Shown: positions 15,094 to 24,553, counted from the stretch's first letter. The stretch: DNA of 26,606 nt from WSZY01 sp964559845 (GCA_964559845.1 CAZLJF010000025.1:1-26606); one strand, 5' to 3'. Numbers and translations: made by a program. The notes: generated from the letters alone by a model not told the origin.

Positions 15094-17228
15094 GCCATTC
15101 TGCACCGAATACCCCCACCTTTGTTGATGTTGCCGTCTTTGCACCACTGCATGGCAGTTACAGCTATCACTGGCCTGAGCATCTCGGCGTGCCTGAACCC
15201 GGCTTGAGAGTTCGCGTGCCATTTGGCAAGGGGTGGCGCCACGGTGTGGTTGTTACGGTTCATCATGATAAACCCGATCAGCAGTGCAAGCCGGTTGATG
15301 ACCGTATGGAGATGACGCCATCCTGCACGCCCGCTTATCTTTCATGGCTTGAGCGGGCAAGTCGGTACTACCTGGCCTCATTCGGGGAGTTTGTCGAGAC
15401 CGCTCTGGCCTGGGCAGGCACGGATGAAAAACGGAAGTTTCGTCTGTTGGATAGCAGGATGCTGACTACATTTGATCCGGAACTGGCGGAAGTTTTTACA
15501 ACCAGGCGAGCACTCTCACTGAAGACGATCCGGGAGCGCTGTTCCGGATCGGCTGTGCAGATGCGGGTTCTGCGCAGTGTGGATGCCGGCTGTCTGGAAG
15601 AAGTGACGGGCAAAAGGGGTGATCCATCCGTTTCTCCTGATAAGGCTGCAATCAGCCTGTATCCGGCACAGCAGAAGGCATTGGATATGATCCTGGCAAA
15701 GAGTGACCGGTTTGGGTCACATCTCCTGTTTGGTGCAACAGGATCGGGTAAAACCGAGGTCTATCTGAGGGCTGCAGAGGAGGTGGTCAGGCAGGGCAAG
15801 CAGGCGCTTGTTCTGGTGCCGGAGATTGCACTTACGCCGATGTGGCTCTCCAGGCTCCGGTCCCGCTTCACAGGAATTGGTCTCTGGCACTCCGCCATGG
15901 GTGTTGATGACCGGAGAGCTGTTCTTGAGCAGCTGGATACTCTGGATGTGGTAATCGGAACCCGGTCAGCCCTTTTTTTGCCGCTGCCGAACCTTGGTAT
16001 CATCGTTGTGGATGAAGAGCATGACGGCTCTTTTAAACAGCAGGATGGTATTGCCTACTCTGCAAGGGATATGGCGCTTCTGCTGGGGCAGGAGATGCAG
16101 GTTCCGGTTGTGCTGGGCTCTGCCACACCAAGTCTCGAGAGTTGGCGCAGGGTAAAAGAGGGGAGCATGCAGTTGCTCGAACTGCCGGATCGGATCAGCC
16201 TGCACGCTTGCATGAAGGCTGAAGTGATCGATCTTCGTGAGAGTGACGAGCTATTATCCGGTCAACTGTTGACTGCCCTGGCGCAGACGTGCGAGCAGGG
16301 GCAACAGTCAATCCTTTTCCTGAATCGCAGAGGCTATGCACCGGCATTGCAATGCACTGCCTGTGGCGATGTTCCCAGGTGCAGGGCATGTTCACTCAAT
16401 CTGACGCTTCACCGCCGGGCAAGGCAGTTGCGTTGCCATGCCTGCGGGTGGTTTCAGGCAGTGCCATTACATTGCGGCAACTGTGGTGAACAGGCACTGC
16501 TTCCTTTGGGTGCGGGTACGGAGAAGCTTGAAGAGCTGCTGGCCGAGAGACTTCCACAACTGCGATTTTCCCGTTTTGACAGGGATGTGATCACAAGTAA
16601 TCAGCGTCTTCTCCATACACTCAAAAGCTTTGCCAATGGTGAGATCGACTGTCTGATCGGCACACAGATGCTGGTCAAGGGGCATCACTTTCCCAATGTG
16701 ACACTGGTTGGCGTGGTCAATGCCGACATGGGATTGAGTCTTCCCGATTTCAGGGCGGGAGAGCGCTGGTGGCAACAGATGACCCAGGTGACAGGGCGTG
16801 CAGGCCGTGGCCGGCACCCGGGCAGGGTCATTATCCAGACGCATACGCCGGATGCGCCCTGGTTTGACCGTATCGGCGATGAGTCGGCGGCCGAAGTTCT
16901 GGATGATGAGCTCCATTTAAGAGAGCAGTTGAGTTATCCGCCTTATGCCCGCTGGGTGCGTATTGTCTTTTCATCACCGCAGCTGGACAGGGCGGAGGCG
17001 GCAGCGGATGCAATGGCCGGTCAACTCAGGCGGTGGAACAGGGTGCCCTTCAGCGGGCCCATGCTTTGCCCTGTTGAACGGTTGGCCGGGCGTTATCGTG
17101 TGGAGCTTCTGCTTCGCGACTCGGAGCGAAAGACACTGCCGTGGAAACTGGCGCCTCTGCTTGAAGGTTTGCGGGTGCCTTCGGGGGTGCGCCGCAAGGT
17201 TGATGTTGATCCGCTGGACATGATGTAA
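15090..17228 (+). CDS. priA: Primosomal replication-restart helicase PriA, apparent CTG start
   Basis: This helicase reloads the replisome at stalled forks. The frame upstream of GTG 15189 still encodes the conserved DNA-3'-end-binding start (VDVAVFAPLHGSYSYHWPE), so GTG would remove part of the domain. No ATG, GTG or TTG is in frame between the upstream stop and that segment. CTG at 15090 overlaps the previous stop (CTGA) and has GGAG ten bases before it, giving 712 residues. Numbered from there, Walker A GATGSGKT is near 216, DEEH near 308, and paired CxxC zinc motifs span about 421-465. The helicase motifs GTQMLVKGHHFPN and QVTGRAGR follow. Identity is certain; the start codon is the uncertain part. 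Confidence 0.95.
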   Translation: MSHSAPNTPTFVDVAVFAPLHGSYSYHWPEHLGVPEPGLRVRVPFGKGWRHGVVVTVHHDKPDQQCKPVDDRMEMTPSCTPAYLSWLERASRYYLASFGEFVETALAWAGTDEKRKFRLLDSRMLTTFDPELAEVFTTRRALSLKTIRERCSGSAVQMRVLRSVDAGCLEEVTGKRGDPSVSPDKAAISLYPAQQKALDMILAKSDRFGSHLLFGATGSGKTEVYLRAAEEVVRQGKQALVLVPEIALTPMWLSRLRSRFTGIGLWHSAMGVDDRRAVLEQLDTLDVVIGTRSALFLPLPNLGIIVVDEEHDGSFKQQDGIAYSARDMALLLGQEMQVPVVLGSATPSLESWRRVKEGSMQLLELPDRISLHACMKAEVIDLRESDELLSGQLLTALAQTCEQGQQSILFLNRRGYAPALQCTACGDVPRCRACSLNLTLHRRARQLRCHACGWFQAVPLHCGNCGEQALLPLGAGTEKLEELLAERLPQLRFSRFDRDVITSNQRLLHTLKSFANGEIDCLIGTQMLVKGHHFPNVTLVGVVNADMGLSLPDFRAGERWWQQMTQVTGRAGRGRHPGRVIIQTHTPDAPWFDRIGDESAAEVLDDELHLREQLSYPPYARWVRIVFSSPQLDRAEAAADAMAGQLRRWNRVPFSGPMLCPVERLAGRYRVELLLRDSERKTLPWKLAPLLEGLRVPSGVRRKVDVDPLDMM

Positions 17229-17848
17229 TGGCGATAATATTGAATATTCGTTCATGGCAGGAGCTTCCTGTCTCCTTTTTTTTCTGGTCAGTGACTCTCT
17301 TTGCTTTGATCGACTGGGCGGGCTCATGGCTGCTGGCAGGGGATTCGCTCTCTGTTTCGCTGGTGATGATTCGTCTGCTGGATCTGGCGGTGCTTCTCTG
17401 TCTGATTCGATTCTTTCAGGTTTTTGACATGCTCGGGTTAGAGATGCCCAAACAGGCCGAGTGGCGACTCTTTTTCACCATTGCAGCGGTATGCCTGCTG
17501 TCTATCGGCATTATGTATGCCCTTTGGCCGCATTGGTTTGCACATATCGAGCGGCCAGAGTGGGTCAGGGGTATCGCCGGCCTGTTTGTGATGACCCTGC
17601 TTGCGCCTGTGGTCGAGGAACTCTTCTTCCGCGCTGTTGTTTATCGAATGCTGCGCCAGTTGATGGGGGTTATCGCCGGGATTCTTTTATCGGCGATATG
17701 CTTCTCTCTTATGCATGGCGCATTTGCATTTCCGCAACTGGCAGGTGGTGTGATATTTGCAGTTGCCTATGAGTGGAGCCGGAATCTGTGGATTCCGATT
17801 CTGCTGCATATTGGTGCAAACAGTGCTGTTTGGCTGATAAGTCTGTAG
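17228..17848 (+). CDS. CPBP-family intramembrane metalloprotease
   Basis: This 206-residue membrane protein has about six hydrophobic helices. The CPBP (Abi/CAAX-protease-like) motifs are complete: E130-E131-x3-R135 (VVEELFFR), F159-x3-H163 (FSLMH) and H194-x3-N198 (HIGAN). Bacterial members are thought to be glutamyl intramembrane proteases, some giving bacteriocin self-immunity, but the substrate here is unknown. The ATG overlaps the priA stop by one base (TAATG). No good ribosome site is seen, so it is probably translated by coupling to priA. Confidence 0.9.
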   Translation: MAIILNIRSWQELPVSFFFWSVTLFALIDWAGSWLLAGDSLSVSLVMIRLLDLAVLLCLIRFFQVFDMLGLEMPKQAEWRLFFTIAAVCLLSIGIMYALWPHWFAHIERPEWVRGIAGLFVMTLLAPVVEELFFRAVVYRMLRQLMGVIAGILLSAICFSLMHGAFAFPQLAGGVIFAVAYEWSRNLWIPILLHIGANSAVWLISL

Positions 17849-17902
17849 CATCCGTCGTTTACCTTTTCATGGCCATTTTATGAGATAGTTTCAGGAGGCG
17901 GC

Positions 17903-20728
17903 ATGAAAGAGAAGAAGATCTCTGTACAGGGTGCGCGTGTTCACAATCTCAAGAATATCACTCTGGAAATCCCCCGTGAGCAACTGGTTGTCATCACCGG
18001 TGTTTCCGGTTCCGGCAAATCCTCACTGGCCTTTGATACCCTCTATGCTGAGGGACAGCGCCGTTATGTTGAGTCCCTGTCTGCCTATGCCCGCCAGTTT
18101 CTCGGTATCATGGAGAGGCCGGATGTCGATGCTATTGAGGGGCTCTCTCCCGCGATCTCCATTGAGCAGAAGACAACAAGCCGTAACCCACGCTCAACGG
18201 TCGGTACCATTACCGAGGTCTATGATTATCTGCGTCTTCTTTTTGCCCGTATCGGCCAGCCTTTTTGCCACGGTTGCAGCAAGCCGATCACATCGCAGCC
18301 GGCAAGCCAGATCATTGATACGTTGATGCAACTGCAGGAGGGGACAAAGCTTCTGATTCTGGCCCCGATTGCACGTGGTAAAAAGGGAGAATTTCGTCGT
18401 GAGATTGAGAGGGCGGGCCAGGATGGCTTCGTCCGCCTCCGTGTGGATGGCGAGGTGCTGGCGCTTGAAGATATCGGGCCGCTTGAGAAGAACATCAAAC
18501 ACGATATCGAGCTTGTTGTTGACCGTCTGGTGATCCGCGATGGCATTCGTACTCGTCTGGCCGATTCCGTTGAGACAGCACTCAGGTTCGGTGATGGCAT
18601 GATGATGACCCTCTCCGGTGATGAGCTTGTCTCTTATTCCGAGCGTTTTGCCTGCCCGGATTGCGGTATTTCGTATCCTGAAATTGAACCGAGGCTCTTT
18701 TCATTCAATTCGCCGGTTGGTGCGTGCCCGCAGTGCGACGGTCTTGGCACGCAGACTATTTTTGATCCGGATCTTGTTGTTCCTGACCCGTCGCTCTCCA
18801 TCAAGCAGGGAGCGATTGAAGTGTGGTCAGGGCGCGAATCTTTCATGTATCTGCAGACACTTGAGGCGGTGGCAAAATATCTGAATATTGATATGGGAAC
18901 ACCATTTGAGGCGTTGCCTGAATCCGCAAGGCAGGTGCTGCTGTATGGTTCGGGAAAAGAAAAGATCTGTTTCAGGTTTTCAACCTCAACGCAGGAGCGG
19001 GTGGTGGAACGTCCGTTTGAGGGCGTGATCCCCAATCTTGAACGCAGATACCGTGAAACCACATCCGATGATGTCAGGGAGGAGTTGGGGCGCTACATCA
19101 ATGCCATTGACTGCCCGGGCTGCCACGGCAGCCGTCTGACCCGTGCGGCACGGCATGTACTGATCAACGGGCGGTCGCTGCCGGACATTGTGGCGATGCC
19201 GCTGCATGAGTCAAAGCGGTGGATTGAATCGCTCAGGCTCTCCGATCAGCAGCAGGTCATTGCCGAAAAGGTGCTGGAGGAGATTTCGGCCCGTATCGGC
19301 TTCATGATCGAAGTGGGCCTTGATTACCTGAGCCTTGACAGAACATCAGGAACCCTCTCCGGTGGCGAGGCGCAGCGCATCAGGCTGGCCACGCAGATTG
19401 GTTCCGCACTGGTGGGGGTGCTCTATATTCTTGATGAACCGTCGATCGGCCTGCATCAGCGTGATAATGACAGGCTGTTATCAACCTTGAAGCGATTGCG
19501 CGATCTCGGTAATTCGGTGCTGGTGGTCGAACATGATGAGGATGCGATCCGGACTGCCGACTGGATTATTGATATGGGGCCATTGGCTGGCGAACATGGT
19601 GGTGAGGTGATCGCCCAGGGGACGCTGGATCAGATCCTTGCGGCCAAGGGTTCCCTGACCGCCGATTATCTCTCCGGCCGCAGAAGCATCGGGCTGCCGC
19701 AACGCAGGAGCATTGATGCCGGCCATCCGATGGCAGTGGTAAAGGGAGCAACAGAACACAATCTGAAAAATGTCACGGCCAGTTTTCCACAGGGGCGTCT
19801 AACCTGTGTGACCGGAGTCTCCGGATCGGGCAAGTCAACGTTGACGATTGATACACTCTATCGTGGCCTGGCCAGAAGCAAACGGCAGACCTCCGAACGT
19901 GTAGGCGCCCATTCAGCGCTGACGGGCGCCGAGTTGTTCGACAAGATTATCGATATCGACCAGGGGCCGATCGGGCGGACGCCCCGTTCCAATCCGGCCA
20001 CCTATACCGGTATCTTTACGCCGATCCGGGAGCTGTTCTCCTCCGTTCCGGAATCAAGGGCGCGTGGCTACAAGCCGGGTCGCTTCTCTTTCAATGTGAA
20101 AGGTGGGCGCTGTGAGGTGTGCCAGGGTGACGGTATTATTAAGGTGGAGATGCATTTTCTTCCGGATGTCTATGTTCACTGCGAGTCGTGTCAGGGCGCC
20201 CGCTACAATCGGGAGACGCTGGATATTCGCTACAAGGGCAAAACCATTGCCGAAGTACTTGAGATGACCGTTGATGAGGGTGCGGATTTTTTTGAGGCGA
20301 TTCCACCCCTGAAGAACAGGCTGAATACCCTGCAGCAGGTGGGGCTTGGTTATATTCGCCTGGGTCAGTCGGCGACAACACTCTCCGGCGGCGAGGCCCA
20401 GCGTATAAAACTTGCCAGGGAACTGGCCAGACGCGCCACCGGGGATACGCTCTATATCCTTGATGAGCCGACCACAGGGCTCCATTTTGAGGACGTGAGG
20501 AAGCTTTTGGAGGTGCTTCATGCACTGGTGGATCGCGGCAATACCGTGGTGGTGATTGAGCATAACCTGGATGTGATCAAGACTGCCGACTGGATTATCG
20601 ATATGGGCCCTGAAGGCGGGAACCGCGGTGGTGAAGTGGTGGTAGCGGGAACTCCGGAAGAGGTGGCTGCATGCGACGCTTCATGGACCGGGCGTTATCT
20701 GAGACCCCATCTTGGATTGAAGGGGTGA
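17903..20728 (+). CDS. uvrA: Excinuclease ABC subunit A
   Basis: UvrA is the damage-recognition ATPase of nucleotide excision repair and loads UvrB on DNA. The 941-residue length is standard. Two ABC modules are visible: Walker A GVSGSGKS at 33-40 and again near 640, signature LSGGEAQR near 485 and 826, each followed by LDEPS or LDEPT and GLH. Zinc-binding CxxC pairs lie near 250 and 275 (CPDC, CPQC) and near 736 and 760 (CEVC, CESC). An AGGAGG-type site sits just before the ATG. The 54 bases upstream contain no recognisable LexA box, so SOS control is not evident. ssb follows on the same strand 58 bases later. Confidence 0.98.
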   Translation: MKEKKISVQGARVHNLKNITLEIPREQLVVITGVSGSGKSSLAFDTLYAEGQRRYVESLSAYARQFLGIMERPDVDAIEGLSPAISIEQKTTSRNPRSTVGTITEVYDYLRLLFARIGQPFCHGCSKPITSQPASQIIDTLMQLQEGTKLLILAPIARGKKGEFRREIERAGQDGFVRLRVDGEVLALEDIGPLEKNIKHDIELVVDRLVIRDGIRTRLADSVETALRFGDGMMMTLSGDELVSYSERFACPDCGISYPEIEPRLFSFNSPVGACPQCDGLGTQTIFDPDLVVPDPSLSIKQGAIEVWSGRESFMYLQTLEAVAKYLNIDMGTPFEALPESARQVLLYGSGKEKICFRFSTSTQERVVERPFEGVIPNLERRYRETTSDDVREELGRYINAIDCPGCHGSRLTRAARHVLINGRSLPDIVAMPLHESKRWIESLRLSDQQQVIAEKVLEEISARIGFMIEVGLDYLSLDRTSGTLSGGEAQRIRLATQIGSALVGVLYILDEPSIGLHQRDNDRLLSTLKRLRDLGNSVLVVEHDEDAIRTADWIIDMGPLAGEHGGEVIAQGTLDQILAAKGSLTADYLSGRRSIGLPQRRSIDAGHPMAVVKGATEHNLKNVTASFPQGRLTCVTGVSGSGKSTLTIDTLYRGLARSKRQTSERVGAHSALTGAELFDKIIDIDQGPIGRTPRSNPATYTGIFTPIRELFSSVPESRARGYKPGRFSFNVKGGRCEVCQGDGIIKVEMHFLPDVYVHCESCQGARYNRETLDIRYKGKTIAEVLEMTVDEGADFFEAIPPLKNRLNTLQQVGLGYIRLGQSATTLSGGEAQRIKLARELARRATGDTLYILDEPTTGLHFEDVRKLLEVLHALVDRGNTVVVIEHNLDVIKTADWIIDMGPEGGNRGGEVVVAGTPEEVAACDASWTGRYLRPHLGLKG

Positions 20729-20786
20729 TTTTGATCCGAAGGCGCGTTATCTTGCGCGGAGTATTGATAAGATTGCGGAGGGCAAC

Positions 20787-21245
20787 ATGCTGAACAAGGC
20801 AATATTGATCGGAAACCTGGGAGCAGATCCCGAGACGCGTTTCATGCAGGATGGCACCTGCGTATGCAACCTCCGTCTGGCAACTACTGAAAAGTTCAAG
20901 AACCGGAACGGTGAGCAGCAGGAGAAGACCGAGTGGCATCGAGTGGTCCTCTGGGGGCGTCTTGGGGAGATTGCCAACCAGTACCTGAAGAAGGGTGCGC
21001 GTGTCTATATCGAAGGCAAGATCGAAACGCGTAAGTGGCAGGATCGTGATGGCAACGACAGATATACCACCGAGATTCGTGCCTCGGAGATGAAGATGCT
21101 CGGCGGCGGCAACCAGAACGGGGGCTTTGGCGGCGGTTCGCAGCAGAGTGGCAGCTTTAATCATGCGCCACAAAAGAGCAGCGACCCGTTTGCAGACAGT
21201 CCCGACTTCGGTGATGTACCGGTTGATGATGATATTCCGTTCTAG
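20787..21245 (+). CDS. ssb: Single-stranded DNA-binding protein
   Basis: This 152-residue SSB protects single-stranded DNA in replication and repair. The OB-fold covers about residues 1-110, with LNKAILIGNLGADPE at the start and EWHRVVLWGRLGEIA and GARVYIEGKIETR inside. A Gly/Asn/Gln/Ser-rich linker follows. The C-terminal tip ends in DDDIPF, the docking peptide for partners such as PriA, RecQ and Pol III chi. A strong GGAGG site precedes the ATG. It follows uvrA in the same direction; in Escherichia coli the two genes are divergent. priA, whose product would bind this tip, lies in the same gene run. Confidence 0.98.
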   Translation: MLNKAILIGNLGADPETRFMQDGTCVCNLRLATTEKFKNRNGEQQEKTEWHRVVLWGRLGEIANQYLKKGARVYIEGKIETRKWQDRDGNDRYTTEIRASEMKMLGGGNQNGGFGGGSQQSGSFNHAPQKSSDPFADSPDFGDVPVDDDIPF

Positions 21246-21280
21246 TTTCTACCAGTAGGTTATATGTTGCAATATAGGTG

Positions 21281-23464
21281 ATGGTGTTTAATCCGGATAT
21301 TTTGAAGCAGGAGAGCAAACACCGCCTGGCAGAGAGGGAGTATCAGAAGAGCATCAAGATACTTCATCTTGCGATTCCGCTGTTAAGCCTGTTCGCCATT
21401 CTGAACCTCTATAGGGGCAATGAACTGCAGGGATGGATTGAGGCAGGCGTTGTCGTCTGTTTTATTGTCTTCAGGATCCTTATGTCCAGAGGTCTGTCTC
21501 TGATCTTTGTGGATGCCGCATTTGCACTTCTCTGTCTCGGCATCTTTATAGGAATCTTCATGAACGGAGGGTATCACGGTACCGGCATCCTCTGGGTTGC
21601 AGGGCTTCCATTTATCGGTTTTTATCTGCTGGGCATAAGGCTGGGATTCTACTGGTGTATTATTACGGCCATTGCTGTCGGGATACTGCTTATATTGGAT
21701 CACCAGGGGATGGTTGCACTGGCCTATTCCAGGGAATACCTGCATGTCTATCTGGCGGTGCTTTTCTTTTATGGCGCGTGTGGCTGGTATAGTGAGTCGG
21801 CCCATCTCAAAAGCCAGATAAACCTCATCAGTGCCAATAAAAGGGTGCTGGAGGAGCAGCAGAACCGGGAGTATATGGAGAGCCATCTTCAGAACCTGAT
21901 TGATGCGATGGACGAAGTTTATTTCAGGATCGACAGCGAGGGTAACATTGAAAATATCAGTGATTCCATTTTAGCCATTTCAGGGTATGAGTCCGGTGAA
22001 ATGATCGGCAGACCCATCATCAATTTTTATGCAGATACCAGTCAGCGCGATGCGTATATGGCCGAGATTTGTCGACATGGATTTGTAAAAGGGTATGAGC
22101 TCGAGATGCTGGCCAAAGATGGAAGCCGTCGTTTCATCTCTGCGAATACGCGCCTTATCAAGGATGAGCATGGAAACATTCTGGGGCACGAGGGGCTATT
22201 CCATGACATCACAGCCCGGAAAAAGGCAGAGATGGCCTTGCTTGAGGCCAACAAGGAACTTCAAAAGGCACGTGATGAGGCTGTGCGGGGAAATGAGGCA
22301 AAAACAGAGTTTCTCTCCGTTATAAGCCATGAGTTGCGTACGCCGTTGCATGGTATCATTGGTATGCACGACCTGCTTGCCGAGATGAAGGAGATGCCTC
22401 TTGAGCAGCGGAGAAACCTCGCTGCCGCACAGCAGGCAGCCAGGTCGCTTCGGACCTTGGTAAATGATGTTCTGGATCTGTCAAAAATTGAGGCCGGAGC
22501 CATGGAGCTGGTTGAGAGAGAGGTGGAACTGGAGAGCTGTATCCGGGAAGCATTGACACCATTTATCTTTTCGGCCAGGGAGAAGGGGTTGCAGTTTGAA
22601 CTGATCATGCAGGATGTGCCTGGAATGCTGATGGTTGATCCCGTCAGATTGCGGCAGGTTGTTCTTAACCTGGCAGGTAATGCGGTGAAGTTCACCGACC
22701 GGGGATATGTCCGGCTGCATGTGATGCAACAGCAGGAGCGGCAACAGCTTGTTTTCACCGTTGAAGATAGCGGCATCGGTATTGCAGGGGAGGATATCGA
22801 TACGATATTTGAGCCATTTTCCCAAATTCACTCTTTGATGGATGAAAAACATGAGGGAACCGGGCTTGGAACAACGATTGTGAAGCGGTTTGTTGAACTG
22901 ATGGGTGGTGATGTCTGGGTGAGAAGCAAGCCGGGAAAAGGGAGTGCATTCGGTTTTTCCATCCCCTGCAATCCCGTCGGGGATGAAACCATCAGCCGCC
23001 ATATAGATATGCTTGAGATGGTCATTGATCCTTCAGATGACGATGCTTTATCTCATCAGATGACCTTTCATCAGCAGTGGAAGGTTCTGCTGGTGGAGGA
23101 TGATCCCATCACTCAACGTGTTGCCACCAGACAGTTAGAGCGTGCCGGGCTGGAAGTGGATGTGGCTGGAAACGGGCTGCTGGCGCTGGAAATGATCCGG
23201 AACGGCAATTATCAGGTTGTTCTGATGGATATTCGCATGCCCGGCATGGATGGCATTTCGGTTACCCGCAAGGTTCGTGAAATGGAGGCCGGCAGAGGCG
23301 TGCATCTGCCTATTATTGGCCTGAGCGCACATGCCTTCGAAGAGGTTCAGCAGGAGTGTGAAGAGGCGGGAATGGATGATTTCCTGGTCAAGCCGGTGGA
23401 TCCGAAGACCGTGTTGTCACGCATCATGCTTCAGATTGAAGCAGATTCGGGAACCTCTGAATAG
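21281..23464 (+). CDS. Hybrid sensor histidine kinase with membrane domain, PAS and receiver
   Basis: This 727-residue hybrid kinase has a membrane domain of about six helices (roughly 28-170). A short coiled-coil linker, a PAS domain (about 205-315) and a second coiled stretch follow. The HisKA domain has phosphorylatable H350 in SHELRTPLHG. The ATPase domain has the N box near 463-467, DSGIG near 496 and GTGLG near 527. The receiver has acidic pocket EDD near 607, phospho-acceptor D650 in LMDIRMPGMDG, and K704. No separate response regulator or output domain is adjacent, so its target is unknown. A GTG lies three bases upstream of the chosen ATG; neither has a strong ribosome site. The membrane domain matches no sensor family that I can name. 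Confidence 0.93.
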   Translation: MVFNPDILKQESKHRLAEREYQKSIKILHLAIPLLSLFAILNLYRGNELQGWIEAGVVVCFIVFRILMSRGLSLIFVDAAFALLCLGIFIGIFMNGGYHGTGILWVAGLPFIGFYLLGIRLGFYWCIITAIAVGILLILDHQGMVALAYSREYLHVYLAVLFFYGACGWYSESAHLKSQINLISANKRVLEEQQNREYMESHLQNLIDAMDEVYFRIDSEGNIENISDSILAISGYESGEMIGRPIINFYADTSQRDAYMAEICRHGFVKGYELEMLAKDGSRRFISANTRLIKDEHGNILGHEGLFHDITARKKAEMALLEANKELQKARDEAVRGNEAKTEFLSVISHELRTPLHGIIGMHDLLAEMKEMPLEQRRNLAAAQQAARSLRTLVNDVLDLSKIEAGAMELVEREVELESCIREALTPFIFSAREKGLQFELIMQDVPGMLMVDPVRLRQVVLNLAGNAVKFTDRGYVRLHVMQQQERQQLVFTVEDSGIGIAGEDIDTIFEPFSQIHSLMDEKHEGTGLGTTIVKRFVELMGGDVWVRSKPGKGSAFGFSIPCNPVGDETISRHIDMLEMVIDPSDDDALSHQMTFHQQWKVLLVEDDPITQRVATRQLERAGLEVDVAGNGLLALEMIRNGNYQVVLMDIRMPGMDGISVTRKVREMEAGRGVHLPIIGLSAHAFEEVQQECEEAGMDDFLVKPVDPKTVLSRIMLQIEADSGTSE

Positions 23465-23522
23465 CTGCGTTCTTTAATGGAAATCTCGAAAAAGTGGCAG
23501 AATGTTAGTTTTTCCGGCTTCC
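23465..23522. other. Convergent gap between the kinase and darP
   Basis: These 58 bases separate two convergent genes. A six-base inverted repeat (GAAAAA and TTTTTC, around 23489-23514) flanked by A and T runs could end transcription from either side, but the stem is weak. Nothing else is seen. Confidence 0.3.
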
Positions 23523-24032
23523 CTATTGAATCTGCTCACGCAGAAATTTGAACAGTTGCCGGGCCGATTTTGACGACCTTCCTGACTGCATCTCCCTGAC
23601 CGCGTTGCGTACCAGTTGATTCAGTTTTTGCCTCTCCACATCGGGATAGCGATCGAGCAACTCACTCATCGCCGGGGCTCCTTCATGAATCAGCCTGTCG
23701 CGCCACTTTTCAATATGATGGAATTCACTGACACTTTTCCGATGTTGCAGGTCGCGTTTTTCGATCAGTTGCAGCAGTCCGGTTGTGTCAACCGAGCGCA
23801 GAAATTTTCCAATCAGTTTGAGCTGACGTTTGCGGGCCGTGTGTGAATGGATGTCTCTGGCATCATCAATGGCCAGCAGAAGCTTTTCCGGCAATTCAAG
23901 TGTGTGCAGTGTGGCGTGTTCAAGTTCCACCAGCCGTTTGCCCAACTCAAACAGGGCAGCAGCCTCACGTTTGAGTTGGCTTTTGTTGGGTCTTGGCGAC
24001 CCCTCTTCATCAAATCTGTCAGTTTCGTACAT
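23523..24032 (-). CDS. darP: Ribosome-associated protein DarP (YjgA, DUF615)
   Basis: This 169-residue basic, helical protein matches the YjgA/DarP family. Members bind late 50S precursors and assist assembly of the 23S active centre. Family features are PNKSQLKREAAAL near 15-27, then LLLAIDDARDIHSHTARKRQ and LKLIGKFLRS near 71-84, and a C-terminal half rich in Arg/Lys with KWRDRLIHEG. The length is near the usual 170-185. It is convergent with the kinase gene. Upstream on the - strand lie arfB and prfC, giving a run of three translation-related genes that may be co-transcribed. The gap to arfB is 104 bases. Confidence 0.9.
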   Translation of the reverse strand: MYETDRFDEEGSPRPNKSQLKREAAALFELGKRLVELEHATLHTLELPEKLLLAIDDARDIHSHTARKRQLKLIGKFLRSVDTTGLLQLIEKRDLQHRKSVSEFHHIEKWRDRLIHEGAPAMSELLDRYPDVERQKLNQLVRNAVREMQSGRSSKSARQLFKFLREQIQ

Positions 24033-24086
24033 TAGTGCCCCATCTAAAATATACTTTACGCTTCAGATGTTTCGTAGATGAGTCAA

Positions 24087-24126
24087 GGCAAGGTTTGCAG
24101 GGAATGGCTTTCCCCCTTGCCAAGGG
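24087..24126. repeat. Overlapping inverted repeats between arfB and darP
   Basis: GGCAAGG at 24087-24093 pairs perfectly with CCTTGCC at 24115-24121. The second arm is itself part of a 13-base palindrome (CCCTTG C CAAGGG, 24114-24126). The two pairings exclude one another. No T-run follows on the transcribed (-) strand, so a simple terminator is not supported. Confidence 0.4.
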
Positions 24127-24136
24127 TTACAAAGCA

Positions 24137-24553
24137 CTAGGACCACTCGCCTCTGCGCATACGTTTTATTTGGCTTCGGCGTTTCTTATGGATCAGGCGC
24201 CTTTCATTCACACTTGCGGGTATTGAGGCCCTTAATCTGATTTTCGGCTGAATCGCCGCCTGCTCAATGAGCAGTCTGAAACGACGAATGGCGTCTTTTC
24301 TGTTGCCATACTGGGTGCGGTGGCGCCGGGATTTGAAAATCAGAACGCCATCACTGTTTATCTTCGACCCGGCAAGTACAATCAGGCGTTCTTTGACATC
24401 TTCCGGCAGTGATGGGCTGTGAAGAAGATCGAAGCGAAGCTGAACAGCAGTGGCGACCTTGTTGACATGCTGGCCGCCAGGCCCGGATGCGCGGATGAAA
24501 TCCAGCTGGATTTCACTCTCCGGAATCGCAATGGATGCTGTGATCTGCAGCAT
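24137..24553 (-). CDS. arfB: Alternative ribosome-rescue factor ArfB (YaeJ)
   Basis: ArfB is a codon-independent peptidyl-tRNA hydrolase that frees ribosomes stalled at the end of broken mRNAs. From the chosen ATG it has 138 residues, the usual size. The catalytic GGQ sits at 26-28 in ASGPGGQHVNK. The C-terminal tail is strongly basic (ASVNERRLIHKKRRSQIKR), the part that enters the empty mRNA channel. The ATG at 24553 shares one base with the prfC stop (TGATG on the - strand). An in-frame ATG 69 bases upstream lies inside prfC and is rejected, as it adds residues outside the family. It cannot be RF1 or RF2, because the codon-recognition domain is absent. Confidence 0.93.
   Translation of the reverse strand: MLQITASIAIPESEIQLDFIRASGPGGQHVNKVATAVQLRFDLLHSPSLPEDVKERLIVLAGSKINSDGVLIFKSRRHRTQYGNRKDAIRRFRLLIEQAAIQPKIRLRASIPASVNERRLIHKKRRSQIKRMRRGEWS

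Noticed and set aside
17849..17902. SOS (LexA) box before uvrA
   Set aside because: No CTGT-N8-ACAG-like pattern is present in the gap.
20595..21173. 192-codon - strand frame across the uvrA-ssb junction
   Set aside because: It is antisense to two certain genes, has no family features and exists because of their codon bias.
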